A stretch of DNA of 64,000 nt from Pseudomonas graminis (GTDB lineage: Bacteria > Pseudomonadota > Gammaproteobacteria > Pseudomonadales > Pseudomonadaceae), in the NCBI RefSeq assembly GCF_004364335.1, contig NZ_SOCR01000018.1, positions 1-64,000 on the forward strand. Reading direction: 5' to 3'. Below, piece after piece: positions 8,643 through 17,225 of this stretch. Position numbers and translations under genes: made by a program. The notes under the pieces are model-generated. The model did not search any database. It saw nothing but the letters and a program-made list of their open reading frames with translations, and was not told the DNA's origin. How positions within the stretch are numbered: position 1 is the first letter of the stretch; each line of letters starts with the position of its first letter.

Positions 8643-9698
8643 ATGTTGAATCGAATACTCATTTATTTAGGGTTGTTGCGGGAAGAACGATCCCTTGCCG
8701 ACACGATACTAAACACTCGAAGTGCTGTCTTCTTTGCGAAAATTATGGGTGTATGCGTTTTTATTTCGATTGGCTCGAATTACATCATGTGGGTGCACGC
8801 CGTCTTCGAAGATTTTGATTTAGGGAATTCGGCCATCAGGGAGTACCTGTCGTCGGACTATTATGGGAGCGCTATGCGGGACGAGGCGCGGCAGTTGGAG
8901 CGGTACAATAAGGGGGTGGCCGATTCGTTACCTCCAGACTTGAGTTTCTATTTCCCTACTCTAGGTGTAATCGTCAAGCACGAGGTAAGTGTAGTGCCTG
9001 GAACAGGGCACAGGCCGGACGGCACTCCTCAGTACAAATTTGAAAATCAATTCAGGGTTTCGCTGAATTTCGTTCACCTCATATGGTTTGTTTTATTGAT
9101 GAGCATGCTGCTGGTCTCTGGGCTATTATTTTTATCCCGTCGCTCACCTGCGGCGCTGATCCGACTCGAGGAGCTAGAGCTTAAGAATCATTTTTCACCG
9201 AGAGAACGATTGCCGCCTACCCGTGAAATGCTTGGGGTTGATAACCGGCTCGCTCTTATCTTCAAACGATTTAACGCTTTTGTGGTGTCCCTGAATTCCC
9301 GTCAACGCGGAAAACCATCTTTTGAGGTTAACGATGAGTACGATGTTCAGGACCTCATGCTACCTATGCTGCAAATGGAGTTCGGAATCGTCAAGCGTGA
9401 AGTCTGGGGCCCGGATATCGCCGGGTCAGCTTCCAGAGTGGACTTTCAGCTCGTCAACGAAGGAGTGCTTATTGAAATTAAGAAGACACGAGGGACTTTG
9501 TCAGATCGAGAACTATCGAATGAGCTCATCGTTGATGTCATTCGATATTCAGCTTATGAGCACATCAATAAAATTGTATTTTTTATCTATGATCCCGAGA
9601 CTCGGATCCGGGATCCATTAGTCCTGTTGACAGATATCGAAAAACTACGCGACAAAGTTGATGTGAAAGTTTTTATATCGCCACGGTGGTATAAATAG
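8643..9698 (+). CDS. Membrane-anchored DpnII/MboI-type REase-like protein
   Basis: 351 residues; AGGA lies seven bases before the ATG. Two membrane segments are visible (about residues 29-51 and 144-166, VHLIWFVLLMSMLLVSGLLF), with a roughly 90-residue loop between them. The C-terminal part (about 225-340) matches the REase_DpnII-MboI nuclease domain: YDVQDLMLPML, then SASRVDFQL (D267) and VLIEIKKTR (E278-x-K280), followed by LIVDVIRYSAYEHI and FFIYDPETRIRDP. All catalytic residues are present. The topology puts the nuclease in the cytosol at the membrane, as in several proposed abortive-infection effectors. A defence role is inferred from domain and context. Confidence 0.8.
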   Translation: MLNRILIYLGLLREERSLADTILNTRSAVFFAKIMGVCVFISIGSNYIMWVHAVFEDFDLGNSAIREYLSSDYYGSAMRDEARQLERYNKGVADSLPPDLSFYFPTLGVIVKHEVSVVPGTGHRPDGTPQYKFENQFRVSLNFVHLIWFVLLMSMLLVSGLLFLSRRSPAALIRLEELELKNHFSPRERLPPTREMLGVDNRLALIFKRFNAFVVSLNSRQRGKPSFEVNDEYDVQDLMLPMLQMEFGIVKREVWGPDIAGSASRVDFQLVNEGVLIEIKKTRGTLSDRELSNELIVDVIRYSAYEHINKIVFFIYDPETRIRDPLVLLTDIEKLRDKVDVKVFISPRWYK

Positions 9699-10150
9699 TC
9701 CGAGGGTAATATAGTCCGAATGGCGGTATCAGAGTATGACGTAACCGGAGTAGTTGGTTACCAGACAATTCCTCAATTATGCAGTAACTCACAAATTATG
9801 ACGCTACTGAAGCTGGAATTGTGCCGCGTCCGGGGATGAACTGGATAGAGATATCTAGGTGTGACCGAAGACTCAATGTGCGGGGCCCATTAAGGTAGGG
9901 GCCGAGTCAATGACTTTTGTGGCTGTAAATGCTTGCGCAGTTCGTGGTTACCTGATCCAGTGCAGCGATTGTTGAAAGCGTCTGGTCTCTGCAGCCTGTA
10001 GAGAGCATCATAAATCACCTTGGATGCGATCATGGGGGCATGCGCGGCCCAGCGTCCGATCCTGGCCGTTCGTTCTCTGTCAGTCGTGCGAGACAGAAAG
10101 CGACCCAATATAGATAGTCCATGTTGAACGCAACAAACTGTCGGGATGAA
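9699..10150. other. Gene-poor stretch between nuclease gene and 89-aa gene
   Basis: No convincing gene. A minus-strand frame at 9890-10108 (contains APMIASKVIYDALYRLQRPD) reads somewhat like protein, but has no good ribosome site or recognisable family and may be a remnant. Confidence 0.3.
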
Positions 10151-10420
10151 TTACTCCCCGGATTGCAAGCGGTCGATAGCTTCGAGAAGCTGGCCGTCGA
10201 AGTACTCTGTTTCATCTCGTTCTTGGTCTTGCATGCGGGGCTTCGCCTCAATCAGCAAGTGTGTCGCCGCGATGTTCTGATTCAAAAAAGTAGCGACCAT
10301 AAGACCATTCAAACTCTCTAGAGGTGTGTCCCATGCCTCCCTGCAACGCTGAATGAGTCCTGTGGCGGTATCCCCACTCCATGGACCTAAAATATCCGAA
10401 ACTGCCAGGGTGGAGGTCAT
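10151..10420 (-). CDS. Conserved-looking hypothetical protein (89 aa)
   Basis: 89 residues from the ATG at 10420: MTSTLAVSDILGPWSG, then TGLIQRCREAWDTPL and LMVATFLNQNIAATHLL, ending with an acidic stretch around ERDETEYFDGQLLEAI. The sequence is predicted mostly helical and has the look of a genuine small Pseudomonas protein; function unknown. A longer frame to 10555 exists, but it reads through the dispersed intergenic element, so the shorter start is preferred. It is the only minus-strand gene within the defence island. Confidence 0.55.
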   Translation of the reverse strand: MTSTLAVSDILGPWSGDTATGLIQRCREAWDTPLESLNGLMVATFLNQNIAATHLLIEAKPRMQDQERDETEYFDGQLLEAIDRLQSGE

Positions 10421-10498
10421 GAGCCTGCCTGTGAGAGAAATGGAAAGGCTGATAATTTCGCACGCTCGGTAGATTGATGAATAGCGAAATCGAATGCC

Positions 10499-10560
10499 CG
10501 CTTCTGGCCGTTTTTTGCCTGTCGCCAAGGGCAGTAAACGGCCATTAGCTGCCATTCGTC
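10499..10560. repeat. Dispersed intergenic element, copy 3
   Basis: CGCTTCTGGCCGTTTTTTGC pairs loosely with GCAGTAAACGGCCATTAGC further on, giving an imperfect palindrome of the same type as at 8353 and 15253. Confidence 0.4.
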
Positions 10561-10712
10561 ACCGGCATCGTTCGACCGCAACCTGCCCTCCAGTGGGCCG
10601 TAGTAGCCTCTTGCTAGCCTATGTGTAAGCTTCTGAGTATCCTGCGAACACCACATCGCCTCAAGGATCAGTTTTGGGGCCGGGAAGCACAGATGAACGG
10701 AGTCAGGACCAG

Positions 10713-11660
10713 ATGTTTCAATCTAGGTTAGGCCTATTTGACGGAAACTCTTGGGAATCGCTTTTACAGCGAATACTCAAGCATCGGCACGGTGCAGATG
10801 GCTATGTCGAAATGCCCACTTCACCTGGGGATTGGGGAATCGAAGGGTATGTAGCTACCGGCATAGCATTCCAATGCTATTGCCCTAACAAGCACTACAA
10901 CCCTGACATGCTATATATAAAGCAAAGAGACAAAATCACAAAAGATATTGGAAAACTGAAAACAAATGAGGCAGAACTTTCTGCGCGACTTGGCGACACT
11001 CTTATAAAAAACTGGTGCTTTGTCACGCCAGAAATTTTGGACAACAAGCTACTAAAACATGCGAAAACAAAAGAGGCCGAGGCTAGAGCCTGGAATCTAT
11101 CAATTCTTAGCCCAGACTTCAGGATAGATCTGCACACAGCGGATCACTATGAAACCGACATTCATGCATTTCAAGCATTGCAAGGAAAAGCTCTTCACAT
11201 CCCTGGCATCACCTTTGACTTCCCTTTTTTTGACACGGAAAGCATAAATTACGAAGAAAATATACTGCGAAAATCTATTGCCAGGGTAGCAGCGAGTTTT
11301 CAAAAGATTGAACTCGACATGGAGAACGGCGCACACAAGGCCAAGGTGGAACGCCTCTATTCTTCAACGCTTGAGTGTTTTCTTAAATATAGTCGCTTCC
11401 ATGACGAACTGAACAAAGCCTCACCTTTACTCTATCAAAAGGTTAAGCGTCTTCTCTCAGTATTCCACAAACATGTGGAAGAGTGGTCTGATACTCTCAA
11501 CGCTACACCCGACGTGCTCACCGAAAAAATTAGAACTGAACTAACGGACCTCCTGATTCGCGAGCTTAACCCCTCAGTTGACTATGCCCTTGCCTCACAA
11601 ATAGTGGCCAATGAGATTTCATACTGGCTGGGCGCCTGCCAACTCGACTATAGTGAGTAA
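10713..11660 (+). CDS. ABC-3C-type system component with REase-like N-terminus
   Basis: 315 residues from the ATG at 10713 (AGGA just upstream). The N-terminal 60 residues look like a restriction-endonuclease-like fold of the Mrr group: helix glutamate E15 in NSWESLLQRILKHRHG, GDWGIEGY (D40), and AFQCYCPNK, where Mrr proteins have (E/Q)-C-K. The lysine is replaced by tyrosine (Y56), so it may be inactive or use another residue. The rest is helical, with charged coiled segments. It is followed after 6 bp by the middle component and then the SMC-like ATPase, the order of effector, middle component and ATPase described for ABC three-component conflict systems. Confidence 0.65.
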   Translation: MFQSRLGLFDGNSWESLLQRILKHRHGADGYVEMPTSPGDWGIEGYVATGIAFQCYCPNKHYNPDMLYIKQRDKITKDIGKLKTNEAELSARLGDTLIKNWCFVTPEILDNKLLKHAKTKEAEARAWNLSILSPDFRIDLHTADHYETDIHAFQALQGKALHIPGITFDFPFFDTESINYEENILRKSIARVAASFQKIELDMENGAHKAKVERLYSSTLECFLKYSRFHDELNKASPLLYQKVKRLLSVFHKHVEEWSDTLNATPDVLTEKIRTELTDLLIRELNPSVDYALASQIVANEISYWLGACQLDYSE

Positions 11661-11666
11661 AATACT

Positions 11667-12110
11667 ATGGCCACTCTCAAATTTACTCCTCGCCCCGCGC
11701 CAGTCTTGGCGGAACACAGGCCACTATACAAGATTGCGCAATGCCTATTAATAATTAAAGTTTGCGGTCGTTCCCAAAAGTGCAGCCTGTTAAAGCTCCA
11801 TCTGATAAATTGGGCTTTAAAGAAAGACTCTCGAATTGCAGATCTACAGGCTGCCATACAAAATAAGCAGCTATCTATACCTGTCTGGGGGTTCGACCCA
11901 GCTCTTGCAGTAGCCCTCCAAATAGCTGCGGAAGAAAACCTATTGAGGCCGGAGGAGACAGGAATAATAATCCTCCCCGCAGGCGAGGAATTCCTTCTGA
12001 GTATCGATAGCGATCCTGAATTTTTAGCCAAAGAAAAAAATCAACTAGACTTGCTCGGCAAAAAGCTCACCGAAAAAATGGTTACAGAGACAGCCAGGGA
12101 TTGGGAATAA
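11667..12110 (+). CDS. ABC-3C-type middle component
   Basis: 147 residues. The segment LYKIAQCLLIIKVCGRSQKC followed by SLLKLHLINWALKKDSRI is characteristic of the small middle-component proteins that couple effector and ATPase in ABC-3C systems; a helical domain with a W-(A/S)-L core is usual. A central VWGFDPALAVALQIAAEENL and a Lys-rich tail follow. It sits 6 bp after the REase-like gene and 3 bp before the ATPase gene, so the three are surely co-transcribed. The subtype of middle component cannot be assigned from sequence reading alone. Confidence 0.65.
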   Translation: MATLKFTPRPAPVLAEHRPLYKIAQCLLIIKVCGRSQKCSLLKLHLINWALKKDSRIADLQAAIQNKQLSIPVWGFDPALAVALQIAAEENLLRPEETGIIILPAGEEFLLSIDSDPEFLAKEKNQLDLLGKKLTEKMVTETARDWE

Positions 12111-12113
12111 AGA

Positions 12114-14198
12114 ATGCATATCAAATCTTTTAGCACAGACATCTCCTGTTCAGGAGCACAGTTCGGTTTCGCTACAACTTTTCAAAAGGGTCTAAATATT
12201 ATTCGCGGATCCAACTCCTCGGGCAAAAGCACCATTGTTAACTGCCTATTATACTCGCTCGGAATGGAGGAGCTTGTGGGCGGCAAGGGAGAGGCAGCGC
12301 TCTCATATGCTGTCAGAGACTATGTTATCCATGACGAAAAAAAACATCAAATAACCGATTCTTATGTAACCGTAGAAATAGAAAATCACCTTGGCGAAAC
12401 GAGCAAGATAAAACGCTGGATCAAAAGCGAAACTCACAATACAAAGCTAGCTGAAGTAACACCCCCTCCCAAACTTGGTACAGGTGCGCAAGACACCAGA
12501 TATAAATTTATTCACGATAACTACAGCGCCGTTTACCAAGAAGGTTTTTTTACTTATCTCGAGGATTTTTTAGGCCTCAACCTCCCTAAGATTCACGACT
12601 CGAACGGAAAGCGGGTTAAACTTTACCTCCAAGCTATTTTTGCTGCAACCGCAATTGAACAAAAGCGCGGCTGGACAGACTATATAGCGAATATACCCTA
12701 TTATAGCGTCAGCAATGCCCGCGTACGGGTTGTCGAATACTTGCTTGGCCTAGGTGTCTTCAATCAAGAATCTCAGCGCATGGAGTTGGATTTGGAGTCC
12801 GTCAGCCTGAACAATTACTGGACATCCAAGCAAAAAGAACTCTCCTCTCAAGCAGCACTTCTACGCCTATACCTAACTGGAATCCCAAATAGAATAACTT
12901 CAGATTTTGACCTAAAAAATGTTGAAGCTTTGCGCAGTGCGAATGGTGAGCAGTCGAAACTTTACACCACCATCACAACATTGAAGAAACAGCATAGGGA
13001 TCTTGAGCTAGCTATCAATCCTGACAGTGGCTCACCGTACTCTACAATATCCGAGGAACTGCAGCAACAGACGGAAATTGTCACTAAGCTGGTGGGCGAT
13101 TACGAAACATCACTGAGCAATTTGACGATTTTCAACTCTACTCTGAGCACACATATTCAGCTCAAGACTCAAACTCAGGAAGAGCTGACACGTAACAAAA
13201 CAACGAAAAAGCTTAGAGAATACGGCGCAAGCAAGCACTTGCATGCCGCAAGCGACTCCTGCCCGACGTGCCACCAACACATTGAGGATTCACTGATCAG
13301 CATAAATCTGACCGGATCCGCAATGGATATTGACACAAACATTCATTACCTAGAAAGCCAAGCAAAAATGCTCGCCAAGCAACAAGCGGGTCTGGAGATG
13401 AAAATTCGTGACGCTGAAATTATATGCCAAAATTTTTCAGGTCAACTTGAGAAAGAGCGCTCCGTACTTTCGTCCCTGCGCAAAGATGCAGCTAAAGGAA
13501 ACATAGTATCTCAAGCTGCTGTGAAAAAGCAGGTTTTGCTGGAGTGGGAAATTGAACGCTTGGAGGACTTCTCCGACAAGCTTGAAGATGCACTTGCAGA
13601 CATGGAAAAACTTGCCAGCACACTCAAGATAAACCAAGAAAAAAGAAAGCTACTTCCCAAAGATAGATATTCCGAAGAGGACAAAAGACGTATCCAAAGA
13701 TTCGCGCAACACTTCAGGGGTAACGCGGGAGAGTTCGACTACCACAGCGCGGATGTCGCGGATATCGTATTCAACGAAGACTCTCTTTTGCCCCAGCTAT
13801 CGCGGCTGGAATTGCGAGAAATCGTAGACTCGCCTTCAGATGCCAAGACTAAAGCGCAGGCCGTTCGCAATGGAAGTATGGCGCAAAACTCTAGTGCAAG
13901 TGACTTCGTCCGCTTGATCTGGAGTTACATCATGGCTCTGTACCAAACAGCATCAAGCAGGGACATCCCCGGGAATCACCTCGGTTTCATCATGATGGAC
14001 GAACCTGGCCAGCACTCCATGGCCACGAAAAGCCAACAAGCACTATTTCGCATGCTTGCCAGTCAAAATAATTTCCAGGCGATTGTTGCGGCTTCTTTTG
14101 ATGACCTTGATGCCGTTTTCAAAGAGTCAACCGAGGGTGTCAAGTTTAAATGCATCCACCTAGAAGAAAAGTGCATCGCACCGCTTCAAGCCGTTTAA
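12114..14198 (+). CDS. SMC/Rad50-like ABC ATPase of an ABC-3C-type system
   Basis: 694 residues. Walker A is GSNSSGKST at residues 32-40, after the strand GLNIIR. A long coiled-coil middle region (about 210-580) is interrupted by a CPTC pair near residue 382, a Rad50-style zinc hook. Walker B is GFIMMDEPGQHS around 624-635, just after SSASDFVRLIWSY, which resembles a signature region. This is the architecture of the ATPases in ABC-3C systems, thought to sense invading DNA and license the effector. AT-rich codon use differs from the flanking core-like genes and suggests horizontal transfer. Confidence 0.8.
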   Translation: MHIKSFSTDISCSGAQFGFATTFQKGLNIIRGSNSSGKSTIVNCLLYSLGMEELVGGKGEAALSYAVRDYVIHDEKKHQITDSYVTVEIENHLGETSKIKRWIKSETHNTKLAEVTPPPKLGTGAQDTRYKFIHDNYSAVYQEGFFTYLEDFLGLNLPKIHDSNGKRVKLYLQAIFAATAIEQKRGWTDYIANIPYYSVSNARVRVVEYLLGLGVFNQESQRMELDLESVSLNNYWTSKQKELSSQAALLRLYLTGIPNRITSDFDLKNVEALRSANGEQSKLYTTITTLKKQHRDLELAINPDSGSPYSTISEELQQQTEIVTKLVGDYETSLSNLTIFNSTLSTHIQLKTQTQEELTRNKTTKKLREYGASKHLHAASDSCPTCHQHIEDSLISINLTGSAMDIDTNIHYLESQAKMLAKQQAGLEMKIRDAEIICQNFSGQLEKERSVLSSLRKDAAKGNIVSQAAVKKQVLLEWEIERLEDFSDKLEDALADMEKLASTLKINQEKRKLLPKDRYSEEDKRRIQRFAQHFRGNAGEFDYHSADVADIVFNEDSLLPQLSRLELREIVDSPSDAKTKAQAVRNGSMAQNSSASDFVRLIWSYIMALYQTASSRDIPGNHLGFIMMDEPGQHSMATKSQQALFRMLASQNNFQAIVAASFDDLDAVFKESTEGVKFKCIHLEEKCIAPLQAV

Positions 14199-14218
14199 AG
14201 CCGTTCAAGGAGCTAACC

Positions 14219-14299
14219 ATGAGCAAGGATCTTCGCCAGACAAAATCGACGAAAAAAATACGAAATATGTGTGACCTATTTACAGTTACGAGTGAATAA
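14219..14299 (+). CDS. 26-codon ORF with strong ribosome site
   Basis: ATG at 14219 follows AAGGAGCTAACC, and 26 codons later comes TAA at 14297-14299, six bases before the FRG gene start. The peptide starts MSKDLRQTKSTKKIRNMCDL and is basic. It may be a translated leader that couples the ATPase gene to the FRG gene, or a true small component. No homologue recognised. Confidence 0.4.
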   Translation: MSKDLRQTKSTKKIRNMCDLFTVTSE

Positions 14300-14305
14300 T
14301 AATTT

Positions 14306-15115
14306 ATGAAAATCATAACTCTCAAGAGCTGGGATGAGTACGACAAAGCTGTATCACGAAAACATTATAGAAAATGGATTTACCGTGGCCAAATAGATGC
14401 CTCTTGGAAGTTGGAAAGCTCGTTACATCGAGCATTTGGAGAGGCCCAAACAATTCATAAGGCATATGCAAGAACAGAAAAGCGCATGAATAAGTTGGAG
14501 CATGAGCGAGTGATGATTGACCGCTTTATGTGCAACGCACATATTTATCTATCATCGCTACCCAAAGAAGCTGATCGCCTAAGTTGGTTGTCTTTAATGC
14601 AGCACCATGGCGCACCCACTAGGCTTCTTGACTTTACGTTCTCTCCCTATATTGCGGTATTTTTTGCTCTTGAGGCAGGTGAAGGTAGTGCTGCAGTTTA
14701 TTGCGTAAATCATTCTGCTATAAAAAATGATGACGACGAATACTTTGGTAAAAATCGCCTTGAAATTTACTCAAGAGTACTCGATGGTGAGAATGAATCT
14801 GATGATCCATGTCTTTTTGCCTTTGAACCAACGTTTTCAAATCATCGCCTGCTTTCTCAACAAGGGTTGTTCGTGGCTACAAATACTTTGAAGCATTCGC
14901 ATGAAGAAATAGCTAAAGATTATCAGATAGGCAACCCTGATATGATCAAGTACATAATCCCAAAAAAACTACGCTACAGCGGTTTAAAAAAGTTAAACCA
15001 AATGAATATCAATGCAGCAAATATTTATCTAGGCCTTGATGGATTCTGCAAGACAATGCGTAGGCAGCCGTTATTTGGCTTAGAGTGGCAGCGAAGAATT
15101 GGGAATGAATCATAA
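14306..15115 (+). CDS. FRG-domain protein
   Basis: 269 residues. The FRG domain is clear: KWIYRGQIDASWKLESSLHR carries the central (F/Y)-R-G motif, and LMQHHGAPTRLLDFTFSPYI followed by AVFFAL is the conserved second block. FRG domains are found alone or as modules in phage-defence and conflict loci; their biochemical activity is not established. The gene follows the ABC-3C-type operon on the same strand with only the 26-codon ORF between, so it may be a fourth member. A strongly AT-rich composition matches the preceding genes. Confidence 0.85.
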   Translation: MKIITLKSWDEYDKAVSRKHYRKWIYRGQIDASWKLESSLHRAFGEAQTIHKAYARTEKRMNKLEHERVMIDRFMCNAHIYLSSLPKEADRLSWLSLMQHHGAPTRLLDFTFSPYIAVFFALEAGEGSAAVYCVNHSAIKNDDDEYFGKNRLEIYSRVLDGENESDDPCLFAFEPTFSNHRLLSQQGLFVATNTLKHSHEEIAKDYQIGNPDMIKYIIPKKLRYSGLKKLNQMNINAANIYLGLDGFCKTMRRQPLFGLEWQRRIGNES

Positions 15116-15252
15116 TGAATGCTTCAAACCGTTTACTTAGCTTACTGTGTACGTAGAAGCCCCCTTACGCGCCTCCCTCACTCGGTCGGTAAGAAATGCC
15201 GTTAGCTCGCAGGCTTGAGTGCCGGAAAGGGTCGGAGGATCCAGCCGAATAA

Positions 15253-15290
15253 CTGCTTTTGGCCGACTGCGGCCAGTCACGATAACGCTC
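15253..15290. repeat. Dispersed intergenic element, copy 4 (half)
   Basis: CTGCTTTTGGCCGACTGCGG lies just upstream of the integrase gene. A shorter related piece (GTCGCTTTCGGCCGTTAGGT) lies after it at 15971-15990. Confidence 0.4.
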
Positions 15291-15322
15291 ATCCTCAAGC
15301 CTCCCAAGATGGAGGTTATGAC

Positions 15323-15943
15323 ATGAACGTACCATGCGACTCTGCACACCAGGTCTGGAATAAAGGCAAATTGGTTGGGCAAAAAGCGCCGCTCCGCCTA
15401 CGCGACATCTGGGGCATCAGGATCAGACTGGAGCTTGCCCGAAACGTCAGAGATTTAGCGCTTTTCGATTTAGCGATAGACAGCAAGCTCCGAGCCTGTG
15501 ATCTAACGAAGCTACGTGTTCGTGACGTCGCTCACGGGAGTCACGTTGCGGCACGGGCCATCGTCATGCAGCAAAAGACACAACGGCCCGTACAGTTCGA
15601 AATCACCGCGCAGACGCGGCTCGCAGTGGAGGGATGGGTTAAACAGGCACGACTCGGAAGTGAGGACTTCTTGTTTCCAAGTCGCCTGAAAACCTCGGAG
15701 CACCTATCCACGCGTCAATACTCACGCATCGTCAAGGCTTGGGTAACCTCCATCGGCCTCGACCCCGTTCCATATGGTACCCATACGATGCGTCGGACCA
15801 AGGCCTCGCTGATCTATCGGAGAACAAAAAATATCAGAGCAGTCCAGATACTTCTCGGCCACACCAAGCTGGAAAGCACAGTCAGATATCTTGGCATCGA
15901 AGTAGATGACGCCCTTGAGATGGCAGAGCAGACTGAAGTATGA
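15323..15943 (+). CDS. Tyrosine-type site-specific recombinase (short integrase)
   Basis: 206 residues from the ATG at 15323, with GGAGG at 15311-15315. Only the catalytic domain is present. The first arginine is in SKLRACDLTKLRVRD, the H-x-x-R box is GTHTMRRTKASL, the second histidine is in LLGHTKLESTVRYL, and the likely nucleophile is the tyrosine of TVRYLGI. There is no core-binding domain, so it is shorter than phage integrases. It resembles a short integrase-like family that I associate with Pseudomonas chromosomes. It closes the defence-type island, but no tRNA or att repeat was seen beside it. Confidence 0.85.
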   Translation: MNVPCDSAHQVWNKGKLVGQKAPLRLRDIWGIRIRLELARNVRDLALFDLAIDSKLRACDLTKLRVRDVAHGSHVAARAIVMQQKTQRPVQFEITAQTRLAVEGWVKQARLGSEDFLFPSRLKTSEHLSTRQYSRIVKAWVTSIGLDPVPYGTHTMRRTKASLIYRRTKNIRAVQILLGHTKLESTVRYLGIEVDDALEMAEQTEV

Positions 15944-16057
15944 GCTGGGAGCGGTGACGGGGAGCACCCCGTCGCTTTCGGCCGTTAGGTGCCAGTCGCA
16001 CATCCTGCGCGTAGGATATCGTCTGAGTACGTCAGCCGAGAATGGAGCGAGCGTCCG

Positions 16058-16246
16058 ATGAGTGAGGCAGTGCAAACAACTGTGGTTTGCCAGGACCCTG
16101 GGGATGGCAGCGGTGACGTCCTCATCGATCTCCATCCGGACGTCCTCAAAGCACTGAACATCGGTCTCGGTGATTCGTTGAGCATTGAGCTGGCCGATGG
16201 ATCTATGATCCTAAAGCCAATCCGTGAAGTTGATGCAAAGTCATGA
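16058..16246 (+). CDS. AbrB/SpoVT-like swapped-hairpin protein, copy 2
   Basis: 62 residues from the ATG at 16058. It is a paralogue of the gene at 5471: both share GSGDV(I/L)IDL, then L-x-I/V-x-x-GLGDSLSIEL and an ending -LKPIRE/-LRPIRD. The core is the AbrB-type beta-hairpin barrel. Its last 44 bases overlap the end of the convergent gene at 16203-16568. Together with copy 1 it flanks the 6.2-15.9 kb island. Confidence 0.65.
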   Translation: MSEAVQTTVVCQDPGDGSGDVLIDLHPDVLKALNIGLGDSLSIELADGSMILKPIREVDAKS

Positions 16247-16568
16247 GGCTGGTTTCGGCCAGAAGCGGTGATCTAGGTCGGGCGTCATCCGGATTGATTT
16301 TGTCTTCGACGTCAAATCTACTCAACAACGCGGCTCCATCCGAAACACCAAGAATCTGATCAATTGCGGCTAATTTCTGGGTCGCACAGTCGAGTTGAAA
16401 GTCAGCGTTGCTGTATGCAGCCTCCGCCTCATTGTGGAGCGCATAGGCAATATGGGCCGCAACACGGACGTTCATTGGAGCACCTACATCACTGCCCAGA
16501 TAATCTGCAAGCAACGTCCTGATCTCTATCAGTGCAAGCGCGAGTAGCCTGGTTTGAGCAGTCTGCAT
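16203..16568 (-). CDS. Hypothetical helical protein (121 aa)
   Basis: 121 residues, starting MQTAQTRLLALALIEIRTLL, with VRVAAHIAYALHNEAEAA and a segment KLAAIDQILGVSDGAAL. It is predicted to be all-helical and looks like a genuine small protein. Function unknown. The ribosome site (GGGATACC) is poor. The 3' end overlaps the AbrB-like gene on the other strand, so the last dozen residues may reflect drift past an original stop. Confidence 0.5.
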   Translation of the reverse strand: MQTAQTRLLALALIEIRTLLADYLGSDVGAPMNVRVAAHIAYALHNEAEAAYSNADFQLDCATQKLAAIDQILGVSDGAALLSRFDVEDKINPDDARPRSPLLAETSLMTLHQLHGLALGS

Positions 16569-16654
16569 AAGAGGTATCCCGGGTATAACAACGAATTTGC
16601 GAGCGGATTTCGCGAGGCTACATAAACTTTCAGACTGTCAAAAGCGAAAGACCG

Positions 16655-16750
16655 TTATAGGTCGAAAACGGACAGTGGTGGCCGACCGCAATCGACCCAA
16701 AGCAGCCGCTCGACCTCAAGGCCTTCGCCAGTTCCTAGCTGCGTAGAACG
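16655..16750. repeat. Dispersed intergenic element, copy 5 (long form)
   Basis: ATCGACCCAAAGCAGCCGCT is followed by about 45 bases ending GCTGCGTAGAACGG. The same long form, including the TAGCTGCGT(A/G)GAACGG end, recurs at 31741-31850. Confidence 0.5.
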
Positions 16751-16912
16751 GGGTTTACGTTAACTACTACAGATCGGGATTCGCCACTTGCCTCTAGGCC
16801 TCAGCGTGGACTAAACACCGTGCCACGGAGGTGCTTCAAAGAGACGGAACTTAGGGACATAGGAATTTTCCGAATAAGCGAACTTCGTCACATTCCGGGA
16901 AAGGAACTGCCC

Positions 16913-17137
16913 ATGCCACACTCCGCTCATTATCGAATCGACTACGTGCACAATGGTGCCGACAAGAGCTTTTACGTCAGCGCGGAGACCATGAGCAATG
17001 CTGAGGCCTGGCACTGGGCTGCAGTGGATTCGGGGGTTGCGCAGATCCCGAAATATCGCAGAGACAGGGTCCAGATCGTTAGCAAGCCACTCGCCGAGCG
17101 GCACGGTGTTGTCCAGGTGCAGTGGTCGCACGCTTAG
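16913..17137 (+). CDS. DUF6555-like small protein
   Basis: 74 residues from the ATG at 16913 (AAGGA upstream): MPHSAHYRIDYVHNG, then MSNAEAWHWAAVDSGVAQIP and VSKPLAERHGVVQVQW. This N-A-E-A-W-H-W-A core followed by a VxKPxAE tail is, to my recollection, a Pseudomonas small-protein family labelled DUF6555. Function unknown. It is likely cytosolic, with no membrane segment. The family name is from memory and should be confirmed. Confidence 0.65.
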   Translation: MPHSAHYRIDYVHNGADKSFYVSAETMSNAEAWHWAAVDSGVAQIPKYRRDRVQIVSKPLAERHGVVQVQWSHA

Positions 17138-17225
17138 TAAGTCAGCTCAGTCTCGCAGGGTGTATCAATGCACCATTAGATTAAGCTGACAGGCTTTCAC
17201 GACTGCACCGAACAAGAAAGGACAA

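Noticed and set aside
15323..15943. Integrase as a sign of a tRNA-borne genomic island with att sites
   Set aside because: No tRNA gene or convincing direct repeat was found on either side of 6-16 kb.
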